Source: Bradyrhizobium retamae | GTDB taxonomy: Bacteria; Pseudomonadota; Alphaproteobacteria; Rhizobiales; Xanthobacteraceae | Length of the DNA: 64,000 nt | Assembly (NCBI RefSeq): GCF_001440415.1 | Contig: NZ_LLYA01000013.1 | Coordinates: 124,001-188,000 of the forward strand | Direction: 5' to 3' | In this document: positions 52,527 through 61,687 of the stretch, one piece after another | Numbering within the stretch: position 1 is the first letter of the stretch | Layout of the letters: each line of letters starts with the position of its first letter | Made by a program: the position numbers and the translations under genes | The notes under the pieces: generated by a model | The model's input: only the letters and a program-made list of their open reading frames with translations | The model's database searches: none | Told to the model about the DNA's origin: nothing

Positions 52527-53867
52527 CTACGACTTCCCCGCCGTCTTCGGCTTGCCGTAGGTGATGCGATAGACGGCGCCGTTGTAGTCGTCGGAGACCA
52601 GCAGCGAACCGTCCTTCATCTGCAGCACGTCGACCGGACGGCCGATATATTTGTTGTCCTCGAGGAAGCCGGTGAGGAACGGCTCCATCGACTTCATGGT
52701 GCCGTCCTTGTTGAGCTTGGCAATGACGACATCGCCGCCGACCTTGTTGGAGCGGTTCCAGGAGCCGTGCCGGGCGATGATCGCCGCGTTCTTGTAGGCT
52801 TTCGGGAACATGTTGCCGGTGTAGAAGCGCATGCCGAGCGCTGCGGAATGCGGGCCGAGCAAGCCAACGGGTGCAGTGTATTCGCTGCAGGATTTGCCCC
52901 AGCCGAATTCGGGATCGACGATGTTGCCCTGCAGGCAGAACGGAGCGCCGAAATGTTCGCCCACCTTGGTGATCCGGTTCAGCTCGTCCTCGGGCACGTC
53001 TTCCGACATCCAGTCGCGACCGTTGTCGGTGAAGTAGAGCTGCTTGGTCTCCGGATGCCAATCGAAGCCGACGGTGTGGCGAACGCCGCGAACGATCACT
53101 TCCGCGTCCGAACCGTCGAAGTTCATCCGGCGGATCAGGCCATGCTCGTCGTCGTTCAGCACGTTGTTGCCGGGCTGGCCGACGGGAGCGTAGAGCTTGT
53201 TGTCGGGACCGATGGCGATGAACTTCCAGCCATGGGCCTCATCCTTCGGCAGCTTGTCGAAGATCACGGTCGGCTTCGGCGGGTTATCCAGATTGTCTTC
53301 GACCTTCTCGATCTTGGAGATCCTGGACAGCTCAGCGATGTAGAGCGTGCCGTCCTTGAAGGCGACGCCGTTCGGCCGGTAGAGGCCGGAAGCCAATACC
53401 TTGACCTCGCGTTTGCCGTCCTTGTTGACGATGGCATAGACCTTGTCGACGAGGCGGCTGCCGACGAAGACCGTGCCTTTGTCGCCGAGCGCAAGCGAGC
53501 GGGCATTCGCCATGCCGGCGGCATAGACCTCGATATTGAAGCCGGCCGGCACCTTGAGCTTCGCCGTCGGTAGTTTATCCGGTGCGGCCGGGATCGGTGG
53601 CGGTGCGATCGGCGCCAGCTTGGCGGCGGCATCGTTGCCCGCGGGACGCCCGATCAGCGGCGATCCCGGTGGAAGCGCGGGCGAGGCTGCAGTCCCTGCC
53701 GGGGGCGGCGCGCCGGCGGCCGGTGCCGGGGCGGGTGCTTGGGAGGGCGGCGGCTGGGCGGCAGCCGGCGGGTCGGCTGATTGCTGGGCAGCGGCGCTTA
53801 GCGTGAAGGCAGTCAAGAATGCGCCGGACAGCAGCACGCTGCGCGGCACCAACATGTAATTTGTCAT
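52527..53867 (-). CDS. PQQ-dependent sugar/sorbosone dehydrogenase
   Basis: A 446-residue exported dehydrogenase of the soluble PQQ glucose/sorbosone type. A signal peptide ending near LSAAAQQ is followed by a long Pro/Ala-rich linker (residues about 30-95) and a six-bladed propeller. Substrate- and cofactor-binding segments visible include RHTVGFDWHPETKQLYFTDNG and HGSWNRSNKVGG. PQQ use is inferred from the family and from the pqq operon starting 750 bp away. The start at 53867 has GGGAG seven bases upstream; the frame to 54011 is rejected. The downstream cytochrome c is a natural acceptor. Confidence 0.9.
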   Translation of the reverse strand: MTNYMLVPRSVLLSGAFLTAFTLSAAAQQSADPPAAAQPPPSQAPAPAPAAGAPPPAGTAASPALPPGSPLIGRPAGNDAAAKLAPIAPPPIPAAPDKLPTAKLKVPAGFNIEVYAAGMANARSLALGDKGTVFVGSRLVDKVYAIVNKDGKREVKVLASGLYRPNGVAFKDGTLYIAELSRISKIEKVEDNLDNPPKPTVIFDKLPKDEAHGWKFIAIGPDNKLYAPVGQPGNNVLNDDEHGLIRRMNFDGSDAEVIVRGVRHTVGFDWHPETKQLYFTDNGRDWMSEDVPEDELNRITKVGEHFGAPFCLQGNIVDPEFGWGKSCSEYTAPVGLLGPHSAALGMRFYTGNMFPKAYKNAAIIARHGSWNRSNKVGGDVVIAKLNKDGTMKSMEPFLTGFLEDNKYIGRPVDVLQMKDGSLLVSDDYNGAVYRITYGKPKTAGKS

Positions 53868-54050
53868 GGGCATTCTCCCTGGCGGAAGCCTTTCTCTCTC
53901 TTCGCGCGGGCTCGCATGGTGCCGGCGCCGGAGGCTTTCCGGCCGGCACTCTCCAATATTTGTCCGCCGGTGTTCAATCGGAAAACTTCGCGCCCGCAAG
54001 TTGCATCGCAAAACCGGGCGAGCACGAAGCTTCGCCGGTACAGCGCGCCG

Positions 54051-54308
54051 TCAGTGCCTGGTGATGGGACCGCCAGGCGCATCTAGAATCGCTTCGGCGA
54101 ACGGAAACTCCAGCACGATCTCGCCATCGTCGTCGGTGACTTCGATGGTGGCGCTGAGAAGCGCACCGTCGGCGCCATCAGTCTTGAGCAGTTCCCGGAT
54201 CATGGCACGTGCCATTTCCCAGGCGCGATCGGGATCCCTGAGCACTTCGCCGTCGGGATCGGAAATCAGCTCATCGCCGATACGGGTGTTGAAGTAATAT
54301 CGCGGCAT
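54051..54308 (-). CDS. DUF6894 family small protein
   Basis: An 85-residue protein, MPRYYFNTRIGDELISDPDG, typical of the DUF6894 family widespread and duplicated in Bradyrhizobium. It is acidic and strand-rich with an EVLRDPDRAWEMARAMIREL helix. No function is known. The start at 54308 matches other members; the longer frame to 54341 is rejected. It is divergent from the pqq operon across about 300 bp. Confidence 0.87.
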   Translation of the reverse strand: MPRYYFNTRIGDELISDPDGEVLRDPDRAWEMARAMIRELLKTDGADGALLSATIEVTDDDGEIVLEFPFAEAILDAPGGPITRH

Positions 54309-54613
54309 CGGCGAAACTTGGCTCCAGTTGAGCCCCCGCAACCGGAAGGCCCATCTCTCATACGTTCTTTATCCGGAGCCGGCAGCGCTCCGTCGCACTC
54401 AGAATTGCCATTCGCGGTGGTGCGAACAACCGCGAAACGCTTGATCCCACGCTGTTTTGACCAAGGCCCTCCGCACAACTCCGTGACTTGCTCTTTGCAG
54501 CGCAGCATAAACAAATAGGGGTTCCAGACAAAAGATTTAACTGGCGAACTTTTTGATCCGCAGTACTTTAACCAGCGAGGGCGGAGTCCGTCCGGTAGCA
54601 AAAGGAGCGACAA
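54309..54613 (+). promoter_or_regulatory. pqq operon upstream region with a near-direct repeat
   Basis: The interval before pqqA contains TTTAACTGGCGA (54536-54547) and TTTAACCAGCGA (54567-54578), 10 of 12 bases alike and 31 bp apart (about three helical turns), followed by the pqqA ribosome binding site. The pair could be an activator site. No canonical promoter could be fixed by eye, and no gene is seen here. Confidence 0.4.
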
Positions 54614-54694
54614 ATGGCCTGGAAAGCACCAAAAATCGCCGAAGTATCGGTCGGCATGGAAATCAACATGTATATGTGCGCCACCCGCAAATAA
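54614..54694 (+). CDS. pqqA: PQQ precursor peptide PqqA
   Basis: A 26-residue peptide, the ribosomally made precursor whose conserved Glu and Tyr become PQQ. Glu16 and Tyr20 are spaced exactly E-x3-Y (EINMY), the hallmark of PqqA. AAAGGAG lies six bases before the ATG. It is the first gene of the pqqABCDE set and is often missed because of its size; the longer frame over it on the same strand is a shadow. The rest of the peptide (MAWKAPKIAEVSVG) matches Pqq leader peptides. Confidence 0.96.
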   Translation: MAWKAPKIAEVSVGMEINMYMCATRK

Positions 54695-54837
54695 GCGGCA
54701 GCGCGTATCAAATCTCACGCAGGTGGACTTCGAGATCTGACGCGTTCCGCGAGAGCGGAACTGCGTCCGAGGTTGGTATCCACCTCGTGGCGTTTTTGGT
54801 TTGTATCTTCGAGTTTCAGATCTCCAGGAGACGGATC

Positions 54838-55767
54838 ATGCTTCGCGTCGTCGTCCTGGGCGCCGCGGCTGGCGGCGGCGTTCCGCAGTGGAATTGCGGA
54901 TGTCCGGTGTGCCGGAAAGCACGAAGCGATCATCCCGAATTGCGGAGCACCCAGGCCTCGATCGCGGTCAGCGCCGACGGCGAGCACTGGTTTCTCGTCA
55001 ACGCCTCGCCCGACCTGCGCCAGCAGGTGACCGCAACGCCGCCGCTTCATCCCCGGGCTGGACAGCTCAGGCACAGCCCGATCGCCGGCGTGATCCTGAC
55101 CAATGGCGAAATCGACGCCGTCGCGGGACTGTTGTCGATGCGCGAAGGTTCGCCGTTTACGCTCTATGCGCATGAACGGGTCCTTGCGATTCTCAGATCC
55201 AACAGCATCTTCAATGTGCTGAACGAGAAAAACGTGAAGCGGCAGCCGATCGAGGTCGACAAGGCGTTCGAGCCGGCGCTGCCCGACGGCAAGCCGTCAG
55301 GCATTGAGGTGCTTCCGTTCGCGGTTCCCGGCAAGGGCGCGTGGTATCTCGAAGGCAAGGCGCATCCGGCAGGCGGCGACGGCGCGGGCGACACGCTGGG
55401 CTTGCGGATTCTGGACAAAGGAAGCGGCAAGTATTTCTATTTCCTGGCCGCCTGCGCACGCGTGACCGACGATCTCAAATCGCGCCTTTCGGGCGCTGCA
55501 CTGGTGTTCTTTGACGGCACCGTGTGGCGCGACGATGAGTTGATCGCAGCCGGCCTCGGCACCAAGACGGGACAAAGCATGGGCCATATTTCGATGTCGG
55601 GCGATCATGGCGCGATCGAGAGCCTCGCCGATCTCGACGTTGGAACGAAGGTGTTCCTGCATATCAACAACTCCAACCCCGCTCTGCTGCGCGGCTCGGA
55701 CGAGCGCAAGGCCGTGGAGCAGGCAGGCTGGCACATCCCCGCTGACGGAACGGAGATCAAGCTGTGA
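54838..55767 (+). CDS. pqqB: PqqB, PQQ biosynthesis metallo-hydrolase-fold protein
   Basis: A 309-residue beta-lactamase-fold protein thought to hydroxylate the tyrosine-derived part of the PQQ precursor. The N-terminal zinc-knuckle NCGCPVC follows MLRVVVLGAAAGGGVPQW, typical of PqqB. The later position where many PqqB proteins carry a His after IDx has Ala here (GEIDAVAGLLSM), worth checking for metal binding. The start at 54838 has AGGAG seven bases upstream; the open frame to 54553 overlaps pqqA and is rejected. Its stop overlaps the pqqC start by four bases (GTGA), indicating coupling. Confidence 0.93.
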   Translation: MLRVVVLGAAAGGGVPQWNCGCPVCRKARSDHPELRSTQASIAVSADGEHWFLVNASPDLRQQVTATPPLHPRAGQLRHSPIAGVILTNGEIDAVAGLLSMREGSPFTLYAHERVLAILRSNSIFNVLNEKNVKRQPIEVDKAFEPALPDGKPSGIEVLPFAVPGKGAWYLEGKAHPAGGDGAGDTLGLRILDKGSGKYFYFLAACARVTDDLKSRLSGAALVFFDGTVWRDDELIAAGLGTKTGQSMGHISMSGDHGAIESLADLDVGTKVFLHINNSNPALLRGSDERKAVEQAGWHIPADGTEIKL

Positions 55768-56543
55768 ACGTCGTCGCTGCACCCGCAATGACCGCGCTAT
55801 CGATCGGCAAGGGCATTACGCTCAATAGCGCCGAGGAACTGGAGGCGACCCTCCGCCATATCGGCGCGACGCGCTATCACAGCTTGCATCCGTTCCATCG
55901 GCTGTTGCATGGCGGCAAGCTCAACAAGGGACAGGTGCAGGCCTGGGCACTGAACCGCTATTATTACCAGAGCACGATCCCGCTGAAGGATGCGATGGTG
56001 ATCTCGCGGTTCCGCGACCGTGCGACCCGGATCGAATGGCGGCACCGCATCGAGGATCACGACGGCGATGTGGGCAGCGAAGGCGGTATCGAGCGCTGGC
56101 TCAAACTGACCGAGGGGCTCGGTCTCGACAGCGCCTATGTGGAATCGACCGAAGGCATCCTGCCGGCAACGCGATTTGCGGTGGAGGCCTATGTGCATTT
56201 CTGCCGCGACAAGACGCCGCTGGAGGCCATTGCTTCGTCGCTTACGGAACTGTTCGCGCCGAACCTGCACGAGGAGCGCATCTCCGGAATGCTGCAGCAC
56301 TATGATTTCGTCAATCCTGACATCATGAGCTATTTCAGCCGCCGCCTGGCCCAGGCACCGCGCGATGCCGGTTTTGCGCTGGAATACGTCAAGGCAAACG
56401 CAAGAACCCCGGCGGAGCGCGAGGCGGTCTGCAACGCGCTGATCTTCAAGACCAATGTGCTATGGGTTCAGCTCGACGCGCTGTATCATGCCTATGTCGA
56501 AGGCCACATACCGCCCGGGGCATTCGTGCCCCAAGGAAACTAA
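55764..56543 (+). CDS. pqqC: PqqC, pyrroloquinoline-quinone synthase
   Basis: A 259-residue all-helical oxidase that performs the final cofactorless eight-electron oxidation and ring closure. It shows the PqqC pattern RYHSLHPFHRLLHGGKLN near residue 35 and HRIEDHDGDVGSEGG, plus the downstream YVHFCRDK and HEERISGML segments supplying His and Arg of the active site. Translation begins at a GTG overlapping the pqqB stop. Length matches the family. It acts on the intermediate from PqqE/PqqB in the cytosol. Confidence 0.95.
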   Translation: MNVVAAPAMTALSIGKGITLNSAEELEATLRHIGATRYHSLHPFHRLLHGGKLNKGQVQAWALNRYYYQSTIPLKDAMVISRFRDRATRIEWRHRIEDHDGDVGSEGGIERWLKLTEGLGLDSAYVESTEGILPATRFAVEAYVHFCRDKTPLEAIASSLTELFAPNLHEERISGMLQHYDFVNPDIMSYFSRRLAQAPRDAGFALEYVKANARTPAEREAVCNALIFKTNVLWVQLDALYHAYVEGHIPPGAFVPQGN

Positions 56544-56586
56544 CAAGAAAACTGACCAGCAAACTGACAAAGGGAACTAGCGATCG

Positions 56587-56898
56587 ATGGCTTTGAGCCG
56601 CAACATCAGTGTCAGCGAGACGAGCCGGCCGACATTGCCGCGCCACGCGCGCTTGAAGTTCGATGAGACGCGGCAGGTCTGGGTGATCCTGGCACCGGAG
56701 CGGGTGCTGGCGCCGGATGAGATCGCAGTTGAGGTGCTGCAGCTTTGCGATGGCGTACGCAGCGTCGCCGACATGGTCGATCATCTTGCAGCCAAGTACG
56801 CCGCGCCGCGCGAGGCGATTTTAACCGACGTCATCGCCATGCTGCAGGACCTCGCCGACAAGGGCTTTCTGACCGAAGCGCGTGAGAAGACGTCATGA
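56587..56898 (+). CDS. pqqD: PqqD, PQQ peptide chaperone
   Basis: A 103-residue RiPP recognition element protein that binds PqqA and presents it to PqqE. The winged-helix-like fold is suggested by RLKFDETRQVWVILAPERVLAPDE and the following helix. It is longer at the N terminus (SRNISVSETSRPTLPRH) than minimal PqqD. Its stop overlaps the pqqE start by four bases (ATGA), consistent with a PqqD-PqqE complex; some species even fuse the two. Confidence 0.94.
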   Translation: MALSRNISVSETSRPTLPRHARLKFDETRQVWVILAPERVLAPDEIAVEVLQLCDGVRSVADMVDHLAAKYAAPREAILTDVIAMLQDLADKGFLTEAREKTS

Positions 56899-58103
56899 CC
56901 GACATTCTCGCAGACGGCAAAACAGCCAGCGCCGCGCCCAGCGACGGGCTCGCGGTGCTCGAACAGAAGCGTTCGACCGCGGAGACGTTCGGCATTCCGC
57001 TTGCCGTGCTCGCCGAACTGACGCACCGCTGCCCGCTGCAGTGCCCCTATTGCTCCAACCCGATCGAACTCGACCGCGGCAGCAGCGAACTCACCACCGA
57101 CGAATGGAAGAAGGTGCTAAGCGAGCTTGCCGAAATCGGTGTGCTGCAAATCCATTTCTCCGGCGGCGAGCCGACCGCGCGCAAGGACCTGGTGGAGCTG
57201 GTGCAGCACGCAACCGATGTCGGGCTGTACAGCAATCTCATTACCTCGGCGGTGCTGTTGACCAAGGAAAAACTGTCCGCGCTCGCAGATGCCGGGCTCT
57301 GCCATGTGCAGATCAGTTTCCAGGGCAACGAGCCCATCGTGGCCGATCGCGTCGCCGGATTGAAGAACGCGCATGAGAAGAAGATCGAAGCCGCAAAGTG
57401 GACGCGCGAGCTCGACATGCCGCTGACAGTCAACGCGGTCATGCATCGCCAGAACCTGCACCAGCTCTCCGACATCATCCAGATGGCGATCGATCTCGAC
57501 GCCGACCGGCTGGAAGTCGCCAACGTCCAATATTACGGCTGGGCCTTGAAGAACCGCGCGGCGCTGATGCCGACGCTTGAACAGATCGAGGAAACCAGCC
57601 GTATCGTCGAGGAAGCCGCGACACGCCTGAAGGGCATCCTCGCCATCGACTATGTCGTTCCGGATTATTACGCACTGCGGCCGAAGAAATGCATGGGCGG
57701 CTGGGGCCGGCAGTTCTTCAACATCTCGCCCGCGGGCAAGGTGCTGCCCTGCCATGCCGCGGAAAGCATCACCGGGCTCGAATTCGAATCCGTCCGCTCA
57801 AACCACTCGATTGCCTGGATCTGGCAGAACTCGGAAGCCTTCAACCGCTATCGCGGCACCGGCTGGATGCCCGAGCCGTGCAAGAGCTGCGAGTTCCGCG
57901 AGATCGATTTCGGCGGCTGCCGCTGCCAGGCGTTTGCGCTGACAGGTGACGCCGGCAATACCGATCCGGCCTGCACGCTGTCGCCGATGCATGAGCAGAT
58001 CTTCAAGGATGCCGAACGCGAGGCGGCCGCGCACCAGGACCGCTTCCTCTACCGCAATTTCGCCGGCGGCACGCTGGAGACGGAAGGCGAGCATGGCGCC
58101 TGA
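56895..58103 (+). CDS. pqqE: PqqE, radical SAM peptide-linking enzyme
   Basis: A 402-residue radical SAM enzyme that cross-links Glu and Tyr of PqqA. The cluster motif Cys46-x3-Cys50-x2-Cys53 is in HRCPLQCPYC. The C-terminal SPASM domain has further cysteines (CMGGWG, CHAAES, CKSC, CRCQ and DPACT) for auxiliary clusters. Start overlaps pqqD; the stop overlaps the next gene. Requires S-adenosylmethionine and PqqD. Length and motif order match characterised PqqE. Confidence 0.96.
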   Translation: MTDILADGKTASAAPSDGLAVLEQKRSTAETFGIPLAVLAELTHRCPLQCPYCSNPIELDRGSSELTTDEWKKVLSELAEIGVLQIHFSGGEPTARKDLVELVQHATDVGLYSNLITSAVLLTKEKLSALADAGLCHVQISFQGNEPIVADRVAGLKNAHEKKIEAAKWTRELDMPLTVNAVMHRQNLHQLSDIIQMAIDLDADRLEVANVQYYGWALKNRAALMPTLEQIEETSRIVEEAATRLKGILAIDYVVPDYYALRPKKCMGGWGRQFFNISPAGKVLPCHAAESITGLEFESVRSNHSIAWIWQNSEAFNRYRGTGWMPEPCKSCEFREIDFGGCRCQAFALTGDAGNTDPACTLSPMHEQIFKDAEREAAAHQDRFLYRNFAGGTLETEGEHGA

Positions 58104-59079
58104 TGCCGACGCCGGCAAATCCATCAAACGCGCCGACCCCTTTGCGCCGCTGACGTCGGAGCAGCTCGCGGTCGGCGAAGGCCACGATATCTATGTCGAG
58201 AGCATCGGCCGGCCTGATGGCATTCCAGCGGTCTATCTGCATGGCGGGCCCGGCAGCGGCTGCCAGCCCGATCATCGCCGGCTGTTCGATCCCGAACGTT
58301 TTCATGCGGTGCTGTTCGACCAGCGCGGTGCCGGCCGCAGCCGCCCCAAGAGTCGTCGCGAAGCCAACACGCTTCCGCATCTGATCGCCGACATGGAAAT
58401 GATGCGCGAGAAATTCGGCTTTCGGCGCTGGATGGTCGTCGGCGGCTCCTGGGGCGCGACGCTGGCGCTGGCTTATGCCCAGGCCCATCCCGCCCGCGTC
58501 AGCGGCATCGTGCTTCGCGCTACTTTCCTGGGCACATCAGAGGAAATCGAGAACGGTTTTCTAAAAGTGCTGCCGCGGTTCTATCCCGGGCTTTACGACG
58601 ACTTCATGAGCGTGTTGCCGGAAGGCGAGCGCGCGCAACCGCTGCAGGCGTATTTCCGTCGCATCCTCGATTCCAATCCCGACGTGCATATTCCTGCCGC
58701 GCGGGCATGGGGCGAAACCGAACGTATTCTTTCCGAACACACGCCGAACCGCACGCGCCTCGATCGCTCAACGCTGAATTCATCGCGCGGCCTGCCGACG
58801 ACGCCCTTCATGGAAGCGCATTACTTTGCCAATGACTGCTTCATGCAACCGAATCAATTGTTGCGGGAAGCGGGCAAGCTCAAAGGCATTCCCGGCATCA
58901 TCGTGCAGGGCCGTTATGATCTGCTGTGCCCGCCTGCGACCTCGCATGCGCTTGCTGCCGTGTGGCCGGAAGCCGAAATCCGCTTTGTCGAGGGCGCCGG
59001 CCACACGTTGTACGATCCCGGCGTCCGCGACACCGTGATGAAGGCAATCGCGGACATGGCGTCCCAAGCCAGCAAATAG
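58093..59079 (+). CDS. pip: Prolyl aminopeptidase (S33) in the pqq operon
   Basis: A 328-residue alpha/beta hydrolase of the proline iminopeptidase family. The oxyanion motif HGGPGSG and nucleophile elbow GGSWGAT are present, with a distal GAGHTLYD His and Asp in QGRYDLLCPP. It overlaps pqqE by 11 bases with GGAAGG upstream, so it is in the pqq transcript. Canonical clusters need a protease (PqqF/G type, M16) to release the cross-linked dipeptide; none is here, so this peptidase may do or finish that job, an inference. It could also be an unrelated housekeeping peptidase. Confidence 0.9.
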   Translation: MAPDADAGKSIKRADPFAPLTSEQLAVGEGHDIYVESIGRPDGIPAVYLHGGPGSGCQPDHRRLFDPERFHAVLFDQRGAGRSRPKSRREANTLPHLIADMEMMREKFGFRRWMVVGGSWGATLALAYAQAHPARVSGIVLRATFLGTSEEIENGFLKVLPRFYPGLYDDFMSVLPEGERAQPLQAYFRRILDSNPDVHIPAARAWGETERILSEHTPNRTRLDRSTLNSSRGLPTTPFMEAHYFANDCFMQPNQLLREAGKLKGIPGIIVQGRYDLLCPPATSHALAAVWPEAEIRFVEGAGHTLYDPGVRDTVMKAIADMASQASK

Positions 59080-59090
59080 GAAACAAGAAA

Positions 59091-59759
59091 ATGCCGATCG
59101 CCGGAAAGGGCATGCTGCTGACGTCGATGAATATCGATGCCGAGCACGAAGCCGAGTTCAATCGCTGGTACGATCGCGAACACCTCGAAGAGCGCGTCGC
59201 CATCGAAGGTTTTCTCGAGGCGCGCCGCTATGTCGCGCATGACGCCGACCCGAAATATCTCAGCCTCTATTCCACCGAAACGTTCGAGGTGCTGGACAGC
59301 CCGGCCTACCGTGCCGCGCTCGCCAACCAGACCGCATGGTCGAAAGCCAACATCGCCCGTTTCAAAAACATGATTCGCGCGGTCGCACGCATCACGATCA
59401 GCCAGGGCACCGGCCGCGGCGCGGCGCTAGGCCTCGTCAGGCTACGTCCCCCGTCCGGCGGTGAGGACAAGCTGCGCGTTGCGCTCGGCGAGCAACTCGA
59501 TCCCCCGCAGCTCGACGGGATCATATCCGTGCACCTGATCGAGAGCGACCCGGCGCTGTCGAAGCCGATCACCGACGACCCCTCCGCACCAAATCCCGGC
59601 GCCGGCGACTGGTTCGTGCTGATCGATGCCACGGACGTTGGCGCGCTGCCGGCGGCAATGCTGCGCTTCAGCGGCAATGTCGCGTTGAAGCCGCTGACGA
59701 TCTCAAGCGGAATCTACCGACTGATGTGGGACTTGGCGAAGAGCGATATCGGCGGCTAG
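59091..59759 (+). CDS. DUF4286-like ferredoxin-fold protein
   Basis: A 222-residue protein with two dimeric alpha/beta-barrel-like halves; the opening MNIDAEHEAEFNRWYDREHL matches the DUF4286/EthD-like pattern. It starts 11 bp after the peptidase, making it the last gene of the pqq transcript. The function is unknown; the stable-barrel fold suggests a small-molecule monooxygenase or binding role. Whether it serves PQQ metabolism is inferred from position only. The start at 59091 has AGGAAA upstream. Confidence 0.82.
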   Translation: MPIAGKGMLLTSMNIDAEHEAEFNRWYDREHLEERVAIEGFLEARRYVAHDADPKYLSLYSTETFEVLDSPAYRAALANQTAWSKANIARFKNMIRAVARITISQGTGRGAALGLVRLRPPSGGEDKLRVALGEQLDPPQLDGIISVHLIESDPALSKPITDDPSAPNPGAGDWFVLIDATDVGALPAAMLRFSGNVALKPLTISSGIYRLMWDLAKSDIGG

Positions 59760-60230
59760 ATGCCGCGACGGCTGGCGGTCGCAGGCAGCTTGAGCCGCTA
59801 TCCGACCGGGCTGGGGCCAGCCAGGAACGGCGCTGCGCCGGCCGTTCCAAATAGCATACGTCGCATACGCCGCCGGTAAGAAACCACCAATCAAGACGCT
59901 GTTAACGCAATGTCGTGTAAAGCGGTGGCCGGAATTCGCTTTCCGGCAAGAGCTGCTCGGTTCGAAGCGGACCCTACGGCCAGTGCTTGCGAGACGTGGC
60001 TTCGATGCTCTTCTTGTAATGGTCGAGGGCCTTGAAAAGACGGATGAGAACTTCCGCCGAAGCCTCTAACATCGCTTTCAATTACCTTGCTAATGTTCTC
60101 TCTCAGATGTGTGATGGCCGACTGGAAGCGCTCCTTCATCTTCTGAGTGCTGGGCGACCAATCGGCTGAGGATGCGCTTGGTGACATACCCGGTTCCCAG
60201 TATCTTCACCCGTAACCGGAGTTGAATTGC
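59760..60230. other. Intergenic stretch, no gene
   Basis: About 470 bp after the pqq transcript. The minus-strand frame 59891-60187 has random composition. No terminator with a T run was found by eye. Nothing else is clear. Confidence 0.5.
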
Positions 60231-61430
60231 ATGGCGGAAAAGTCCGCGGGCGGTGTCGCCGAGATTTTCGCCGCCTTCATCAAATTGGGCCTCACATCCT
60301 TCGGCGGGCCGATCGCGCATCTCGGTTATTTCAGGGCGGAATTCGTCGAGCGGCGGAAATGGCTGAGCGAAAGCAGCTACGCCGATATCGTTGCGCTCTG
60401 TCAGTTTTTGCCGGGCCCGGCCTCCAGCCAGGTCGGCTTCACGCTCGGCATCCTGCGCGGCAACGGCCTGCTCGGCGGATTGGCGGCGTGGCTCGCCTTT
60501 ACCATGCCCTCCGCCCTGGTCATGTTCGCCTTTGCGCTCGGTGCGACGATCTTTACCGGCCCGTTCGCCGACGGCGTTCTTCATGGCCTGAAGCTGGTCG
60601 CGGTCGCCGTGGTCGCGCAGGCGATCTGGGGCATGGCAAACAGCCTGACGCCGGACCGCGAACGGGCTGCCATCGCGCTCGCCGCTGTTTCAATCGTGGT
60701 GTTCATCGGCGGATCGTTTGGGCAGATCGGCGCGATCGCGCTCGGGGCGCTGGCCGGGCTTTGGTTGTGTCGCGCAGATGGGCCCACGGCAACGGGCCAG
60801 CTCGGCTTTTCCGTGTCGCCTCGACACGGCATGGCCGCGCTCGTGCTGTTCGCAATTCTGTTCCTGGTCACGCCGCTGGTGACGGCAAAAACCGGCTCGC
60901 AAGGGCTCGCCCTGTTCGACGCCTTCTATCGTTCCGGCGCCCTGGTGTTCGGCGGCGGTCATGTCGTGCTGCCGCTATTGCAGGCGGAAGTCGTAACGCC
61001 GGGCTGGGTCAGCAACGCGGATTTCCTCGCCGGTTACGGCATGGCGCAAGTAGTGCCCGGACCGCTGTTCACGTTCGCGGCCTATCTCGGCGCCGTCGCA
61101 GAGCCCGCCCCCAACGGGCTCGCCGGCGCTTCGATCGCGCTCATCGCCTTGTCCCTGCCGGGACTGCTGCTGGTCTACGGCATGCTGCCGTTCTGGGACG
61201 CGCTGCGCCTGCGCCCCAAGGCCCAGGCCGCGATGCGCGGCACCAATGCCGCTGTCGTCGGCATCCTTGGCGCCGCGCTCTACAATCCGGTCTGGACCAG
61301 CGCCGTGCTCACGCCACGTGACTTCGCCGTCGCGGTGACAGGCTTCCTGCTGCTGACGGTCTGGAAGCTGCCGCCATGGATTGTCGTCGTCATTCTTGCG
61401 ACGGCTGGAGCTGCGCTGCAGCTGACCTGA
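60231..61430 (+). CDS. chrA: Chromate efflux transporter (ChrA/CHR family)
   Basis: A 399-residue inner-membrane protein of the two-domain CHR family that exports chromate, with about ten to twelve helices. The duplicated family motifs are present: SFGGPIAHLGYFRAEFV and LCQFLPGPASSQVG in the first half, and FGGGHVVLPLLQAEVV and VVPGPLFTFAAYLG in the second. The start is 60231 (ATG, GGAG nine bases upstream); a TTG at 60222 would add three residues. It stands alone. Substrate assignment is by family only; many members confer chromate resistance weakly. Confidence 0.92.
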   Translation: MAEKSAGGVAEIFAAFIKLGLTSFGGPIAHLGYFRAEFVERRKWLSESSYADIVALCQFLPGPASSQVGFTLGILRGNGLLGGLAAWLAFTMPSALVMFAFALGATIFTGPFADGVLHGLKLVAVAVVAQAIWGMANSLTPDRERAAIALAAVSIVVFIGGSFGQIGAIALGALAGLWLCRADGPTATGQLGFSVSPRHGMAALVLFAILFLVTPLVTAKTGSQGLALFDAFYRSGALVFGGGHVVLPLLQAEVVTPGWVSNADFLAGYGMAQVVPGPLFTFAAYLGAVAEPAPNGLAGASIALIALSLPGLLLVYGMLPFWDALRLRPKAQAAMRGTNAAVVGILGAALYNPVWTSAVLTPRDFAVAVTGFLLLTVWKLPPWIVVVILATAGAALQLT

Positions 61431-61687
61431 CTGTCTGCCCCCTGTCATTCGGCATAAAGGCAAAGCTGCACTGCACATGCTGCAGTGCCAGATGAACGCT
61501 GCGACGCCAAATCCACGTTTCCATGCAATTGAAAGCTGGCGATCGCGTAAAATTGCCTTTGTGCCTGCTCTGGAATGGCTCTAATAAGATAAGCCTATGA
61601 TCCAATTCAAAAACCACAAGAACGCTCGTTAAGCGTTCGCAGGCAAAATAAGGCCGCGTTTCCTAAGCTTGCGCGGACAAGGTAGGA

